A stretch of 64,000 nt of DNA from Phallus indusiatus (taxonomy: Eukaryota > Basidiomycota > Agaricomycetes > Phallales > Phallaceae), in contig JAQFWX010000007.1 of NCBI GenBank assembly GCA_027605045.1, positions 1,488,001-1,552,000 on the forward strand, written 5' to 3'. The position numbers were made by a program, and so were the translations under genes. Positions 1 to 12,549 of this stretch are shown piece after piece (the first letter of the stretch is position 1; every line of letters begins with the position of its first letter). The notes under the pieces were generated by a model, which saw only the letters and a list, made by a program, of their open reading frames with translations, was not told the DNA's origin and ran no database searches.

Positions 1-18
1 TAAATGAATCTCATTGAG

Positions 19-546
19 CTTAAACAAGGGAGTTCCAATCCGCCTTGAAATTGGTCCAACAGATCTGGCTAAATCTCAAGCATTATCTGCCCGACGAGAC
101 ACTGGAGCTAAAGCACCAATTCCTTTAGTCAACGTAGCTGATTCTATCAAACAACTTTTGGATGTCATTCAACGTGACATGTTTAATCGGGCGAAAGAAG
201 TATTTGATTCTCACGTCGTCCCCGTTACCAAATGGGAGGATGTAGTGCCGACACTGGATAATAAGAACATCATCGTTATCCCCTGGTGTGAAGTTGAGGC
301 ATGCGAGGATGATATCAAGGATCGTAGCGGTCGATCGTGCGTTCTTTATCCTTACTTATGATGGTAATATTGACATTTACATATTGTAGCGCGGAACAAC
401 AAGATGAACGTGCTCCTTCAGCGGGTGCGAAATCTCTTGCCATCCCATTCGCTCAAGACCGATGGCCCAAAATCGAACAAGGAACGTTATGTCCAGCTTG
501 CGGAAAGCAAGCTAAAAGGTGGACCATGTTCGGAAGATCTTATTAG
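19..546 (+). CDS. Prolyl-tRNA synthetase, C-terminal part (5' end outside window)
   Basis: Class II prolyl-tRNA synthetase, which charges tRNA-Pro with proline for cytosolic translation. Only the C-terminal anticodon-binding and zinc-binding-like domains are here. Exons are 19-336 and 390-546, separated by a 53-nt intron (GTGCGT...TAG). An upstream intron ends in AG at 17-18, and the reading frame is closed by a stop just before it, so earlier exons lie left of the window. Visible family landmarks are GVPIRLEIGP, the ARRDTG segment, an IPWCEVEACEDDI stretch, then GAKSLAIPF and a CPACG pair, with the family-typical C-terminus FGRSY directly before TAG. It is convergent with the polyketide synthase, 298 bp between stops. 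Confident on family. Confidence 0.93.
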
Positions 547-844
547 AATGTATTTTGTAGAGTCTTTTCGAGAAGATAAGGAGTCAATTACGAAATCAAA
601 TTATTTTGAAGTGCATAATTGGATAAATCTTATGACAACAACTAGTATTTGGTAAGGTAGAAACAAACGAGTATAACTTTTGATTGCGCTAGTAGAATAA
701 TTGGAGAAATAAGAAATGAGTCAGATGAAATCTATATAGAAAGAAATAAGAATACGAATGCGGTTATAATCATTAGAAAGATAGATAGAATATAATGAAC
801 AAAATAGGATAAAAGACGGTTCTGGAAGGTGGAGTCGCACGAGT
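547..844. other. Intergenic, convergent 3' ends
   Basis: Spacer between the stop of the prolyl-tRNA synthetase and the stop of the polyketide synthase. It is AT-rich and should hold the two 3' UTRs and polyadenylation signals. No coding sequence or RNA gene is recognised. Confidence 0.6.
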
Positions 845-3800
845 CTATTCCATGCTAGAATCTAGCGGCTCCATGTCATCCAACCGTTTTTCCAGATCTT
901 CCAGCGTCATATCAGCCAAAAGTTGTAATTGAGTGACCTTGAGGCCAGTCGCAGTCCGAATGGCTGCTGATAGACGAACAGCAATTAACGAGTCAAGTCC
1001 ATACGAAGTGAAAGGTACATTGGGAGAAAACTCTTCTGGTAAAACATTCAGCGCTGTTTGAACCAAGCTTTGTAAATCAAATTTATCTTCGCCATCCGCG
1101 TGCTGCGCCGTTTCGACTTTTTCGGTGATGCACAAGTGCTGGAAAGTCGTTAATGACCCCATATCTTGACGGACTAGTTCCCATTTTAAATCAGGAATAT
1201 ATTGCTGGAATGATTCGTGGCGTAGTTTGCAGATTCCATCGGCCAAATAATCAAACAGTTCTGAGAGAAACCGTAAGCATCTTAGAAGCAAAATGACACG
1301 GGGAATTGACAGACCTCTGGTTGTCAGACCCCAATCGAGTAAATGTTGAGAACGGGATTCGTTAGTCCGCTGATCACGTATTAACCAACCACTATCAACA
1401 ATTCCAGGGACGACGAGGGAAAACGCATTGGGGTATTTACTCGTCATGCTTTCAACGGCCGACGACGCACTGGCATAATTTGTCACAAAATTTGTTATAA
1501 GAACATCGAAAGAAATCGCACCTGGTATAATTAGATTGACCGGCACTACCAAATAACGCAGCCACAGATGAGAATGTAACAAAGAAGTCCAACCGGGAGA
1601 TGTCCATGCATCGTTCCAAATTAAGAAAAGCCTTTGTTTTGGCCGCAAAAACTCTATCAAAGTCTTCCTTCGTCTGGTTCAGGAACGCTTTGTCGGAAAG
1701 GACAAGTGACATCAAGAAGCATCCGCCTAAAGGCCTTCGCAAAGATTTCAAAAGCCGACTTGTTGCTTTGTGTTTGCTAGCATCAACAGCTTCAAGATGC
1801 AAAGAAAGGTCTTGGAGTTGCTCTAAGTATTTCAGTGTACGCAGACTGTCAATTTGTCCAGTATGCCGTAATGACTCGCGACCGCGCCGAGAAGTCAGAA
1901 CAATATCCCGCGCCCCGTTCTAGGAAAAATATCCATGTCATTATCATATTTTGTGATTTTTTTTGGGAACGTACCTCATACATCCAAAGTGCCATTTGGA
2001 TGCCGATTCCACCAATTCCACCAACTAGCACGTATGTCTTTGTTGCATCGAATAGATGAGATTTTTCGGGAACTCGCGAAACATTCGCACTGCGAATAAT
2101 ATCGTCAACGTGAACACAAGGGGAATGGCTGGTATAATTCTTCGGGAGAACAGCCATCGCACTCTCCAAGGCTAGAGTAACCGACCACCAGTCATTCTTG
2201 AGATGTAACGAGAGACTTTGCGAATTGTCATTCCACATATGTACGGTACCATTCGGTGAACGAAGCCGACCGAGGGATTGAGTTATAGCTTTACTTTGAG
2301 ATCCAGAAATGATGACATCGTAGGATCCACGCTGTTGAGCAACCCAAAAAGCATTCGAAGCGATGGAAATCTGATTGATAGGGATTCGGAGGTTTTGGGA
2401 AAGTTCAGTAGCATCTCCTTCACCAATACAAAAAGTGTTCAGACCCAAAACCAAACAGAACCTGGCTACGGAAAAACCGATGGAGGTATGAACATCAGTG
2501 ACGAGGACGCGATTTATCGCCTCCAAACGGCCCAATCGCGTGAGTGTACCGGGACCAAGAGCCCATGAAGTGGTCACGATCCCCGGAATATCTGCTAAAA
2601 TCCGACTTTGCTCCGCCTGGGAAAGAGTTACAGAACCGCCGTGAACAACTAGGAAATTAGAAAGAGGGGCTGATGTGACGCCCATGACCCAACTGCCTTT
2701 GGGGAACTTGCTAACGCTATTGCAAGCAACAGTCCCAAGAAACGCTCTTGGATAGTTCTCTTCGGACGATGACCAGTGACGAACATTGACATTGATGTGA
2801 TGTCTTTCACCCACTGCGGGTGATATGTGAACAATCTGGCCGTCAATTCGAGCCCATGGCCTAGATGCATCAAAGTCGACACGAGGATCGGAAGGCGGGG
2901 TCAGCGGCACAATACGAGGAACATATATCTCCCCGCTGTTAGTCAGCTTGATCTCCGTGTCGTAAGGAGGATTCTTCTGGAACTCCAAAATGGAGGCCAT
3001 TCGTTTGGGAACAGACCATGAGGCATCAAAGATGACAAACCGGATGGTCCAGGCTGGGAACTCCTTAACCAACGTTCGACAAAGACCGCGTCCGCTGTCG
3101 CCGTCGAGTCCGTCTGTAGCCGCTATCCAAATAGATAATTTTGCTGAAACATCCAGTCTGGCCATTTTATCGCGAAGATCCATCTCATGCCCGTATTCGT
3201 ATGTGAAGATGGGATCAGATATACATGATTCTTCGAGGATTTGTTCGGAATCAAGCTTTTTCTCGTCCGAAACGGGTGAAAACTGCGTTATGTCACTAGA
3301 GCAATCAGAAGTCGCTTGTCCATTTTCTACGAGAGGCGTAATTTTACTGGCGCTTTTAGTCTTTTGGGCAAGGAACACGAGAGAATGGTCTTCATCAGGA
3401 TCACTACAAGAGAACGTATTGCATTTGAATCCTGTGGATGTCAGGATATCACGCCAACGGTCGAGTGATACGGTACAGTGGGAGGTACGATCTTCGCCGA
3501 AATCGAACCTTGTAATGACTCAGCATAAAAAGTATCTCGCTTGAATTTGATACTTACCATTCTTGAAAACCTCCAAAGATGAAGTCATACCAAAGTGTAC
3601 CGGGAGAACCACGCTCCCAGGCTTCCCCGTCAAAATCGACAACTAATGTGTATCCGCCAGGGACTAACAGATCTGAAATAGAATTCAGAGTTTGAGTGAG
3701 ATCGCCAGTCGCGTGTAAAACATGAAGGGCTGTGACAATATCGAACGATGAGGGTGCTATTCCCTGTTCTTCAAGCGATTTTGTGAGATCATATGCTATG

Positions 3801-6800
3801 CCTCGAATATATGGGTGTGAGAATCGTTGAGACGCCTGAAGAGCAAGACCCAGCGAGATATCGGAAGCATAATACTCGACGATAATACCAGTAAATTCAG
3901 AGACAACATTGAGAAGATGTTCCGTCAACATCCCAGTTCCACAACCGACTTCCAAGACACGAATGACCTTTTTTCCAGCTGAAGAAAGCTGCTGGAGAAG
4001 ATCACGGAATAGACTTGCAGCTTCACGACAACTTGGCTGCACGGTATTACCGGAGCCGTAGAAGTTCTGCATGATCTCGACGTTGGAGTATAAGGCTTGG
4101 ACAGTTGCCTGTATGAACAAGTTTCAAAAATGATTAATAAAGAAAAGGATGAAAGACGAACCGTAGACGAAGTGAAGATATCGCTATGAACCTTCGATAC
4201 CTTTTCTGTAACATCGAAATAGCACGCATATCGATCCTTCAACGAACTGACTAGAGACGAATCAGGGACTGGATACGACTCGATCCGTTTTTCAACTTTT
4301 TTCGCGAATTCCCAGTATCGTTGACGATGACGCTGAAAGATTCAATCAGAAAATGGTTGCCAGAAAATGAGAACAGTAAATTTACCTCGACGCCTACAAC
4401 GATTTGTCCATGGAGAGTCTTTGCGATGGTTTGAGCTGCTAAACAATCCAGTACCGTCCACAGACTGCGAGTGTTGTTGGTTATTTCCCGAACATGACAT
4501 TGATCGCTGGAACTCGCTACTGGTATCGCGACAGGTTGCCATTCAAGCTGGTAACGTCGCGTTAATGGCTGTTGAATGCTATTCGAGTGACGTGTCATTT
4601 CGAAACATGAAAGTGTACATAGACGTTCTCCGGTTAGGGTTGTGACGGATATGTCTACCGATATGCCTCCTGTAATAGATCCCCAGATCACCTACCCGCA
4701 GAATCCGGAAGTTTGAATTTTACGCACCTGGTGTCCAATCTCTCAAAACAAAGTGGGCCGCTAAGTGATCCGGCAAGCCTGAAGCCACGAGTGTTTCATG
4801 CAGAACAACTCGAGCAACACGTGAAGGAAGGAAGTAATCACGTGTCTCATAATCGAGGATGACTTGTTCGCGCTGCATAATGAAAAACATGCATCCATGG
4901 AAAACAGCATCAAGAACCACAGGATCCAATATGTACTTGTGACATCTAAATTTAACAAGTCAAATAAGCGACATGAATTTGAAAGAGCTTATGAGGCGTA
5001 ACGTACTCTGACAAGCCTGCAGCACCCTGGAGGACAGCGAATAACTCGTCATCACCTCGAACACACGAAGTCATGCGTCTGAATTCTGCGCTGTAGTCAG
5101 CGAATCCCTTGAAACCATGATCATAAAGGTCTTCAATCCTGCATGCCTGGGTGCAGCGACTTTTGATAGCAGCAACGTTTAATGGTGATGAATTGCTTTC
5201 ATCAATTTCCATAGACAGAATACCACGTGAGTGGATGCGATCAAAGGCCGGGGATTCCTATAAAGAGTAAGTAAAACTATATTATAAAAAGACAGGTGTT
5301 TTTCGATTAGGACTCACCCGATGAATCCAAGCTTTTTCGGCACTGTTAGCAAGGGAAGATGAGGTTTTGACAGTCCACTCGGCACCATCTAACGCGACCT
5401 CCACGGTCGCCGGAACATCAGACGATAGAGGTAATGCCGCTAAGAATTCAACGTTCGACAACGTCTTAGCACCAAATTCCAGAGCCATTTCAATAAACCC
5501 TGCGGCGGGCATAATTGGCTCCGAATTGATAACGTGCCCGGCTAGAAGGGGATGCGTCTTTTGACTCAGACGTAAACGAGGATGGTTCAAAGGCCCATTC
5601 CGGGGTGCGAGGAGTCGGTGAAACGCAGGGGAGTCGAGATGGAAAGGTATTTCCTTCTTGTTGAATGGGTACGGGGGGAGTTTAACGTTGGAATCCCAAG
5701 CGGGGAAATCGTTCAATACGTCGAAATTGACATCGAAGCCGTTCATCACTAATTGTCCCAAGGATTCGAGGAAAGCAGCTCCTTCCAGGAATTCCCCGGA
5801 TTTGGAAGGACGCCGAGATGGGCAAGTGATCTGGGAATCATCAACACCAGCAGAAGAGATGTATGATGAAAGAACAGGATGCGGGGAAATTTCGATGTAG
5901 CACATGTTCGGGTATTGCTGGACCAGTTGCGAAGTAACTTGGTTGAATAAGACAGCTTGACGCGCATTTCGCCAAAAGTAATCGACGGAATACAGCTCTT
6001 CCCATTTCGTTCCGGTGACGGTTGAATATGTGGTAACCTTCGGCTTGCCTGCACTAGGGAATCGTCTGAACACGTCTCCAACATGAGTCTCACATTGATC
6101 TTTGCAGATATCCATTAGGTACGAATGAACGGGAACAGGGATACGCAGACGGCGGGCCAAGATACCGCGCTTTTGTGCAAGAGAGCAAAGCTTATCCACA
6201 AGTCCGACCAGACCTGCTACACTGACGCCATCGGGGGAATTGTAACAAGCAAGAACGAGACTTTGCTCTCGAGCGGCCAGGTCAAAAATACCTTCCTTCG
6301 CAACGACTTCGTCGATGAGAGCCTGAGCTTCGGCTTCTCCGCAAGAGACGGCAGCCATACCTCCTCCAACGCTCTCGGCCACACTCATCATTTTAGCTCT
6401 AGCAATAGCTACTTGGACTGCCATCTCTTTGGGCCCTGCTCCGGAAGTATATAAAAGAGCAGTTTCTCCCGCGCTGTGACCGAGGACGACGTCGGGCTTG
6501 ATTCCCAAGCTACCCAAAAGATCGAAGACGGCGATTTGGAAGATGGTTAATGCGGGGAGAACGACAGTCCACTCGCTGGAACCGGATCCATTGCTGGAGG
6601 CTGAACTAGTCGATGTCGTCGGACCTACGAAAAGGCCGGAACTCTCGATAAGAGAAAATCCCATGATAGCCCGGTAGGCTTCGTCGCACTCGTACACGCT
6701 GCGTCGGAATACGGCGTATTTTGAAAATAGCTGACGTCCCATAAGTGCATGCTGAGGTCCTTGTCCACTAAATACAAATGCGAGAGGTGGACGAGTTCGC

Positions 6801-8967
6801 GGCGCAAGTCGAGCATCACAAAAGGTTAAAGGTTTGGAAGGCTCAGCGGAGGGGTAGTAAAGAGCGTACGATCGCCAGGTAAGCTGACGACTCTGCCGGC
6901 CTGCCAGCTTGGCTAATAATGGGATAGATTCTTTGGGCGCATTAGTGAATGTTTCTCTGAGAAGATCCGTCATCGCAGACGAAGAACGTGGAGAGAGGCC
7001 GCCAGACATAATTAGAACAGCACCATTGGGATCTGAAAGACGTTGATAAGATCTACTTCTGTTGGTGTTTGAACGTGCCAATCCTTCGACAATGACGTGC
7101 CCATTAGCCCCACCAATACCGAAGCTAGAAAGAGACACGAGGGCCTTTTGGGAAGATGCGCGAGGGGTTAAAAGAACAGGTGTAGTGTTCGGCACCAGTA
7201 AGTTGTGTTCTTTCCATTGAATTTTTTCATTCGGTGCCGTTAAATTAGCCGTGGGCGGAATGGTGTGATGTTCGATCATATGCATCACCTTGAGCAGAGA
7301 TGCCAGGAAAGCCGTAATCTCGAGATGACTACAGCCACAACAGAAATAAATTCACATGTTCTTCTTCAGGCTCTCAAGCAGAAAAAAAAAAGGGCTTACC
7401 CTACGTTCCCTTTCACGCTACCTGCAAGAAGGGGACTGCCATCCTTGCGTCTAAACATCTCCCCAACCCAATTAGCTTCAGTCGGATCGCCGGCAGCGGT
7501 TCCTAAGTGTGTGTAGAGTGTGTTTTTTTTAGAATCGAGTGAAGGGAAAATCAGCACTATGAATATTACACACCAGTTGCGTGCATTTCTACGAAGTCCA
7601 CTTCTTCCGGAGACCGTCCAGCTCGTTCATATGCACGAAGCATGGCAGCTTTTTGGGCAGCTGCAACGGGTGCATTGAGTGGAGCTTGATTGCCAGCAGA
7701 ATTGATAGCAGATCCAAGGATCTTGGCCACGAGAAATAATAAAACGTTTTTCGTAAGGACATGTATAAGCGAAGGAAAGCTATTCAAAAGGACTTACGGT
7801 CGCATAGATGTGATCGCCATCTTGTAAGGCAGCGTCCAGTGGCTTGAGAACGATACAAGCGACACCTTCACCTCTAGCAAACCCATCTGCAGAAGCATCG
7901 AAAGGCTTGCATTTGCCATCCTTTGATAACACGCCTGACCGAGAATACTGAATCCATTCGTTCAGTCTGAAAGGGAAGAAACCCGTTTATTAGTCACGTG
8001 CTCAAAGGAAGCGAAATTAAAAAAAATTAAAATTCAAGTGATACCAAAAAGGGAAGGCACGAAAAAAGAAGAAAGAAGTGGGAGTACAACAAACCAGAAT
8101 CACGCCGACCACGCTTACATTTATGTAAACGTGGTGGCACAGCAGACTGGGTGAAAAAGTGTGGAAGGAAGGGTGGAGGTGGGGGACACGAGAGGGGAAA
8201 TCAGGGAAACCGAAACGCACCTTAAATTCAGCTGGGCGCCACCAACAACTGCACTTTGACATTCTCCGGCCCGTAGAGCTTGGACGGCCAAATGAGTGGC
8301 TACGAGTGTAGAAGAACAGGCAGTATCTAGGGGAAGAGATGGGCCGTGGAGGTCGAGGTGGTATGAAATTCTGTTTGCGACTGTTGCGGGAATCGAAGCA
8401 AAGGTTCCGGTGAGTGTATGCGGATCCTTGAAACGGAATTCAAAGCAAAAAGAAAACCCAAGTGAGTAGAAAAGAAAATCGGTATTGCATTACAACAAAT
8501 AATACATACGGCTTCCCCAAACATACTGGGTTCGTGCGCGACCCCTGCTGCGTACACGCCTACGTCTGCACCTCGGTAGTTTATTCCGGCATCTCTCAGA
8601 GCGAGGAAGGCATGCTCTATCAGCTTTCTGGTCGACACTGGGAGCGCTGGTGCGTCGGAGGAAGGGATGGCGAATTCGACTGGGTCAAATAAGGTTGGTT
8701 GAGCAAGAAATGCTCCAGATTGAGGTGTAATTAGGGAAGAAAAGCTGAAAAAGAAATGGATTATATGATTTCAAGTTCAATTCAGGGAACGCAGAAGACC
8801 AAATAGACTGACGCATCATGATTGAATCTGTCTTGGGGAATAGGAGAATAAGCCTCGCCCTTTTGAAGGAGGAACGGCCAGAATGAATTGAAATCGAGAT
8901 TGACATTCTCTTGTGCGGATGGTAATTCGGCGGAGACACCGATAATTGCTATCGGTTCGGGAGGCAT
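845..8967 (-). CDS. Reducing type I polyketide synthase (KS-AT-DH-MT-ER-like-KR-ACP)
   Basis: Multidomain iterative polyketide synthase. Sixteen exons (high to low): 8967-8813, 8744-8510, 8426-8221, 7966-7798, 7721-7574, 7502-7400, 7328-5318, 5257-5007, 4945-4728, 4669-4386, 4332-4162, 4108-3558, 3508-1975, 1919-1522, 1469-1300, 1260-845; 7020 nt, 2339 residues, every junction in phase. KS at about 1-420 has active-site DTACSS (Cys167) and His302/His340. AT at about 520-840 has GHSAGE (Ser624). DH has [11 protein letters not shown] (His937; Ser where Gly is usual) and the second-half Asp1105. Methyltransferase has LEVGCGTG (1369-1376). A region at about 1725-1945 resembles enoylreductase but lacks its Gly-rich NADPH loop. 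KR has GGIGGIG (1997-2003) and Ser/Tyr2143. ACP has GLDSL (Ser2292). There is no thioesterase or reductase at the end. The order matches basidiomycete synthases of methylated polyenes; the product is not deducible. Confidence 0.95.
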
Positions 8968-11900
8968 ACAGGAACAAACGCCTGGCGGTTAGGTGGATGG
9001 CAATGCAGATGTCAAAGGCGCCACGGGTTTAGGGGAAAGAAAGGAAGGAAGAAATGCAAATGAGCTATTATGCTGAAGAGAGAGAAAGAGAGGAAGAGTG
9101 GGCGATGTTGGAGGGAAACGACAGAGCACCGAGTGGAATCCGTATATGTATATATATATGATATGATACACTATATATATATAGTACGCGGAAATAGATC
9201 TCGATGACGAGACGGAGAAAGATAGAGATTCAGATATCAGACTACCAGTGAACACACACGAGACCAGCGAGCGAGATGATGGATGCTGGCATTACCAAAT
9301 AAATAAATATATATTTTTTACCACAGCCAAAATAAATATTCGCAGTACTATCACGTCGATCCCATACTTGGTTCTACAAAAAAATGAAATAACATGGCTT
9401 CTTCACAAAAAGGTTACTGAGTCTCACGTAATCATTTGACATTCTTTTGTGACCCTATGTACATATGTACGACGATGCAAGGGTTCCTTCTCTACGCTTG
9501 CTGGCCTTTGCTTGCCTGCTTGCTCAGTTCAGCTAGGGCCGATCAGCTCTCTTGCTCCGTGCTTAGTCCTTATTGTATTTCATATTTAGCGTTTTTTTTG
9601 AGCCGAGCGTATTGTCGTCCCGAGGATTCTATCAACCCACCGGCATCGAGTCAAAATCGTGCAGCTTAATACAGTACGAACGATGAGGCCATCATCGTTA
9701 TCAGTATCGGTATCATCATCATCATCATCACCACATTCACTGAATACTTTAAACAATCACTTTGCGTTGTGCTCTCCTCTTCTTTTGCCAACATAACGAA
9801 AGAGTCACACACACGCTCATTCATCGCTTACACAGGCACCATCCATCCGTCGCATGTCATGCCATGCACGCTCCCTCCACCTAACAACTCATATATCAAC
9901 AGTGATGTCGATCATATCCAATCCCCTTCTCTTCTTGTCGTCTCCTCTCTCTGTGGTGCCGCGCTATGTCTCCGTGCCTCGCAAATTTCGCTCTGTTACC
10001 AGATCCGGCCACCTCTCCCGAAATCAACGCCAGATTAGCTGCTATCCAATAATCTCTTCCTCCATTCTGGCTAATTAGTTGATCTGGTCATTCCATACAA
10101 ATTTTTTATTTAGCTGGCGTATGAAAATCCCTGGTATATTTGTTGCCGTGATTTTCCATGGTCCGTCCGTGCTGGGATGATGGTTTATGCATGCTCTACG
10201 TCCTATGTTTCTCTCCAGGCAAAGCTATGATACTTTTGTTCTCCATGCCGCTCGGAATATCACAGTTTCGTTGTCCTCTCTTTGTTTTCTTTTTGGATAA
10301 AAATTCAGAAGAAACGCATCAGCCTTCGGATTTCGCCGTCAAATATCAAGGCTCTTTATCCGCTTTGATTTGTCTAGTTTGTGAGCCTCTGAATTTTCTT
10401 CAGCAAACTCCGTTTTTTCTTCTGGTGTCCACCCCTTGTTTTCCGAATGGACCGGAACATCGCCAATCTTAGTTTTCCTCTCTTTTCCCTTCGTCAAAAG
10501 TCAGTCGGTTCCGGTCTGTAAGCTTGTAAAAGTGAGTCCTCAGTGTTTATTTCGGGTCGGACCAGCACTCATTTAAAAATAAAATTACTATTTTGAAAAT
10601 GCTTTGTTTAGCCCGAACGATTCGCCATCCAATCGCTGTATATACTATGATATGCTCAGTCATGGTTTGGATACCAAAGTTTTTTTTTCGCCTGGACATC
10701 ACCGAGATGTATAGTAACATCTCCCCAAAGGTAACCGCGCGGCACCACTTCGCGTAGCTTGCCAAAAAGACAACACCGCTTAAAGAGCTAGTTTTCGTCT
10801 TACAATTCTCTTTTTGGAGGACCTGCTTGGTAGGCCTAACCTTATAAATTTGAAAAAAGCATCCTGTTGCTAATTCGAGAAAGTTTATTGTTCACATCTG
10901 CCCGAGCTGTTCCGAAGAAACCTTGAAGCGCTTATCATCATGCATTGTGGCTTATTTTTTTTTGGCAATTGCCACCGTTTAACATTTTTAAGCATAAACA
11001 CTACGGAGATCGACTCAGTGCAGGCACACCTTAACAAAAAAATCAGACCCGAGGGCTTAAAAGTTGCGGGTTGACCGTCACGCGATAAACGTATATAACG
11101 ACATTTGAAGCAAAAAAATCTCCAGTTTATTGTTCCGGATTGTTCTGAAAAACCCGCCGTGTCAAGAATAACCCTTAAGTAACGATCTTTGGAGTATTGT
11201 TGCATATATGTAAGTATTAACATGTTCTGCGACGCGTCGGGTTCAGCCGTCCGATCCGAAGTGCCAAATACACTCAATCTTTATTGGTCAACCAAACCAG
11301 AAACAAATTTTTCTGGCTGATTAACCAGTTTGCGGTCACCGGTGGTTGACCGCGTCTCTGTTTGGCAGTGCTTCCGACTTTAGTTGGGAGACAAAGGCTG
11401 CGAAAGCACGACGCCGTCGCACTTCAAGTGGCGGCGCACAATTAGCTCCACTCGGGCCGCAAGTGATTTCTTTTAGCGAGCGCAATTGTTCTCTTTTCCT
11501 GGCAATTTTTGATGTGCGCGCAGAAATCTGAGCCAGGTGATTGGCAGCAGCCGCATAGTTTTTCAAAAAAGATGATAGACTTACCACCGCAACCACAAAG
11601 TGCATGCATGCTGGCATATATAACTGCGCACTGACCATTTGATGTTGGGCTATAAAGCAGGATGGGCAAGATGTCTAGAAAATTGGTGTACGTGCCATGT
11701 CGCTATGCTAAACTGGATGACCGCTAATGAAGTGCAGCTATATCGATGCATAATAATGCACGAGATTGCAACGCATGACACTGCCAAAAACTTCGCATAA
11801 TCAGCAATACGACCGTTATATTTTGGACAGTCATGTTCAATTTTTGCCAAGCTGTTTTTCCGTAGCCCGGACTTGATTTTGAGCGTTGATCTTGAGACGT

Positions 11901-12549
11901 GACTGTCATTCGGCATTTACGATATGTGTATTTAGATTCTAAAATCCCCGAGGGCCATGCTGCTGCCATACATATGTACTAGTAGTACAGGCATGTGATT
12001 ATCTTCTCGCGCTACCAAAATGCTAATGTTAGTCCATATGATATATCTAGTATCAGCATTTGACGAGTCGCACATACAGGGATGATCCCAGGCCTACATT
12101 CGTCGCTGTGGCGTTGTAGTCGTTAGGGATCGTTAGGACGTTAAAGCTATAATTATTGTTGTACAGCTTGAAGTAGATCGTCGTTGATATTGTTATCTTC
12201 CGGCATATCAAAGTCACGATTTCAATCAGCTCCACGATTACGACGAGTCTTCCACTTGAATTTGGGGGTGCCCTGAGTTAGCCTCCTTATTGGTCAGGGT
12301 ACTTCGTAATTAATAAATTTATATTGTTCTATTGTAATTGCTATCTCACATGTACCAAAGTCGCGGCAGAATCCCCTCGGCCGACCATGCGAATGGAGTG
12401 ACGTCATTTTAGCAATGCAGGCACGTATGCTTCCTTGAGCGCACGAATTTCGGAAGGCTCAAATCTTGGAAGCAGATCGCTCCACAACGCTCACTGATTT
12501 TCTCTCTCACTACAGCATCATCAGCTTATCTTCATCGCTGAATTCGAAC
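8968..12549. other. Long gene-poor region upstream of PKS and dehydrogenase
   Basis: Divergent intergenic stretch of 3.6 kb between the PKS start (minus) and the dehydrogenase start (plus). Short open frames occur on both strands, but none shows a domain, a splice-consistent extension or family motifs. It holds a short ATC trinucleotide run (about 9712-9733) and a GC-richer patch near 11,340-11,470. A word agtttattgttc occurs near 10,880 and again near 11,125. I see no gene I can support. Confidence 0.5.
9146..9183 (-). promoter_or_regulatory. TATA-rich block upstream of the PKS
   Basis: A run of alternating TA steps (tatatatatgatatgatac and tatatatatag) lies about 180-215 bp upstream of the PKS start codon. 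It could serve as a TATA element or a nucleosome-free region for a gene read on the minus strand. This rests on composition and position only. Confidence 0.3.

Noticed and set aside
10547..10765. Minus-strand frames reading REVVPRGYLWGDV and neighbours
   Set aside because: Looks briefly protein-like but ends quickly, with no family match I can name.
11336..11640. Open frames of about 100 codons on both strands in a GC-richer patch
   Set aside because: Both strands are open at once and neither shows a motif or splice-consistent extension.
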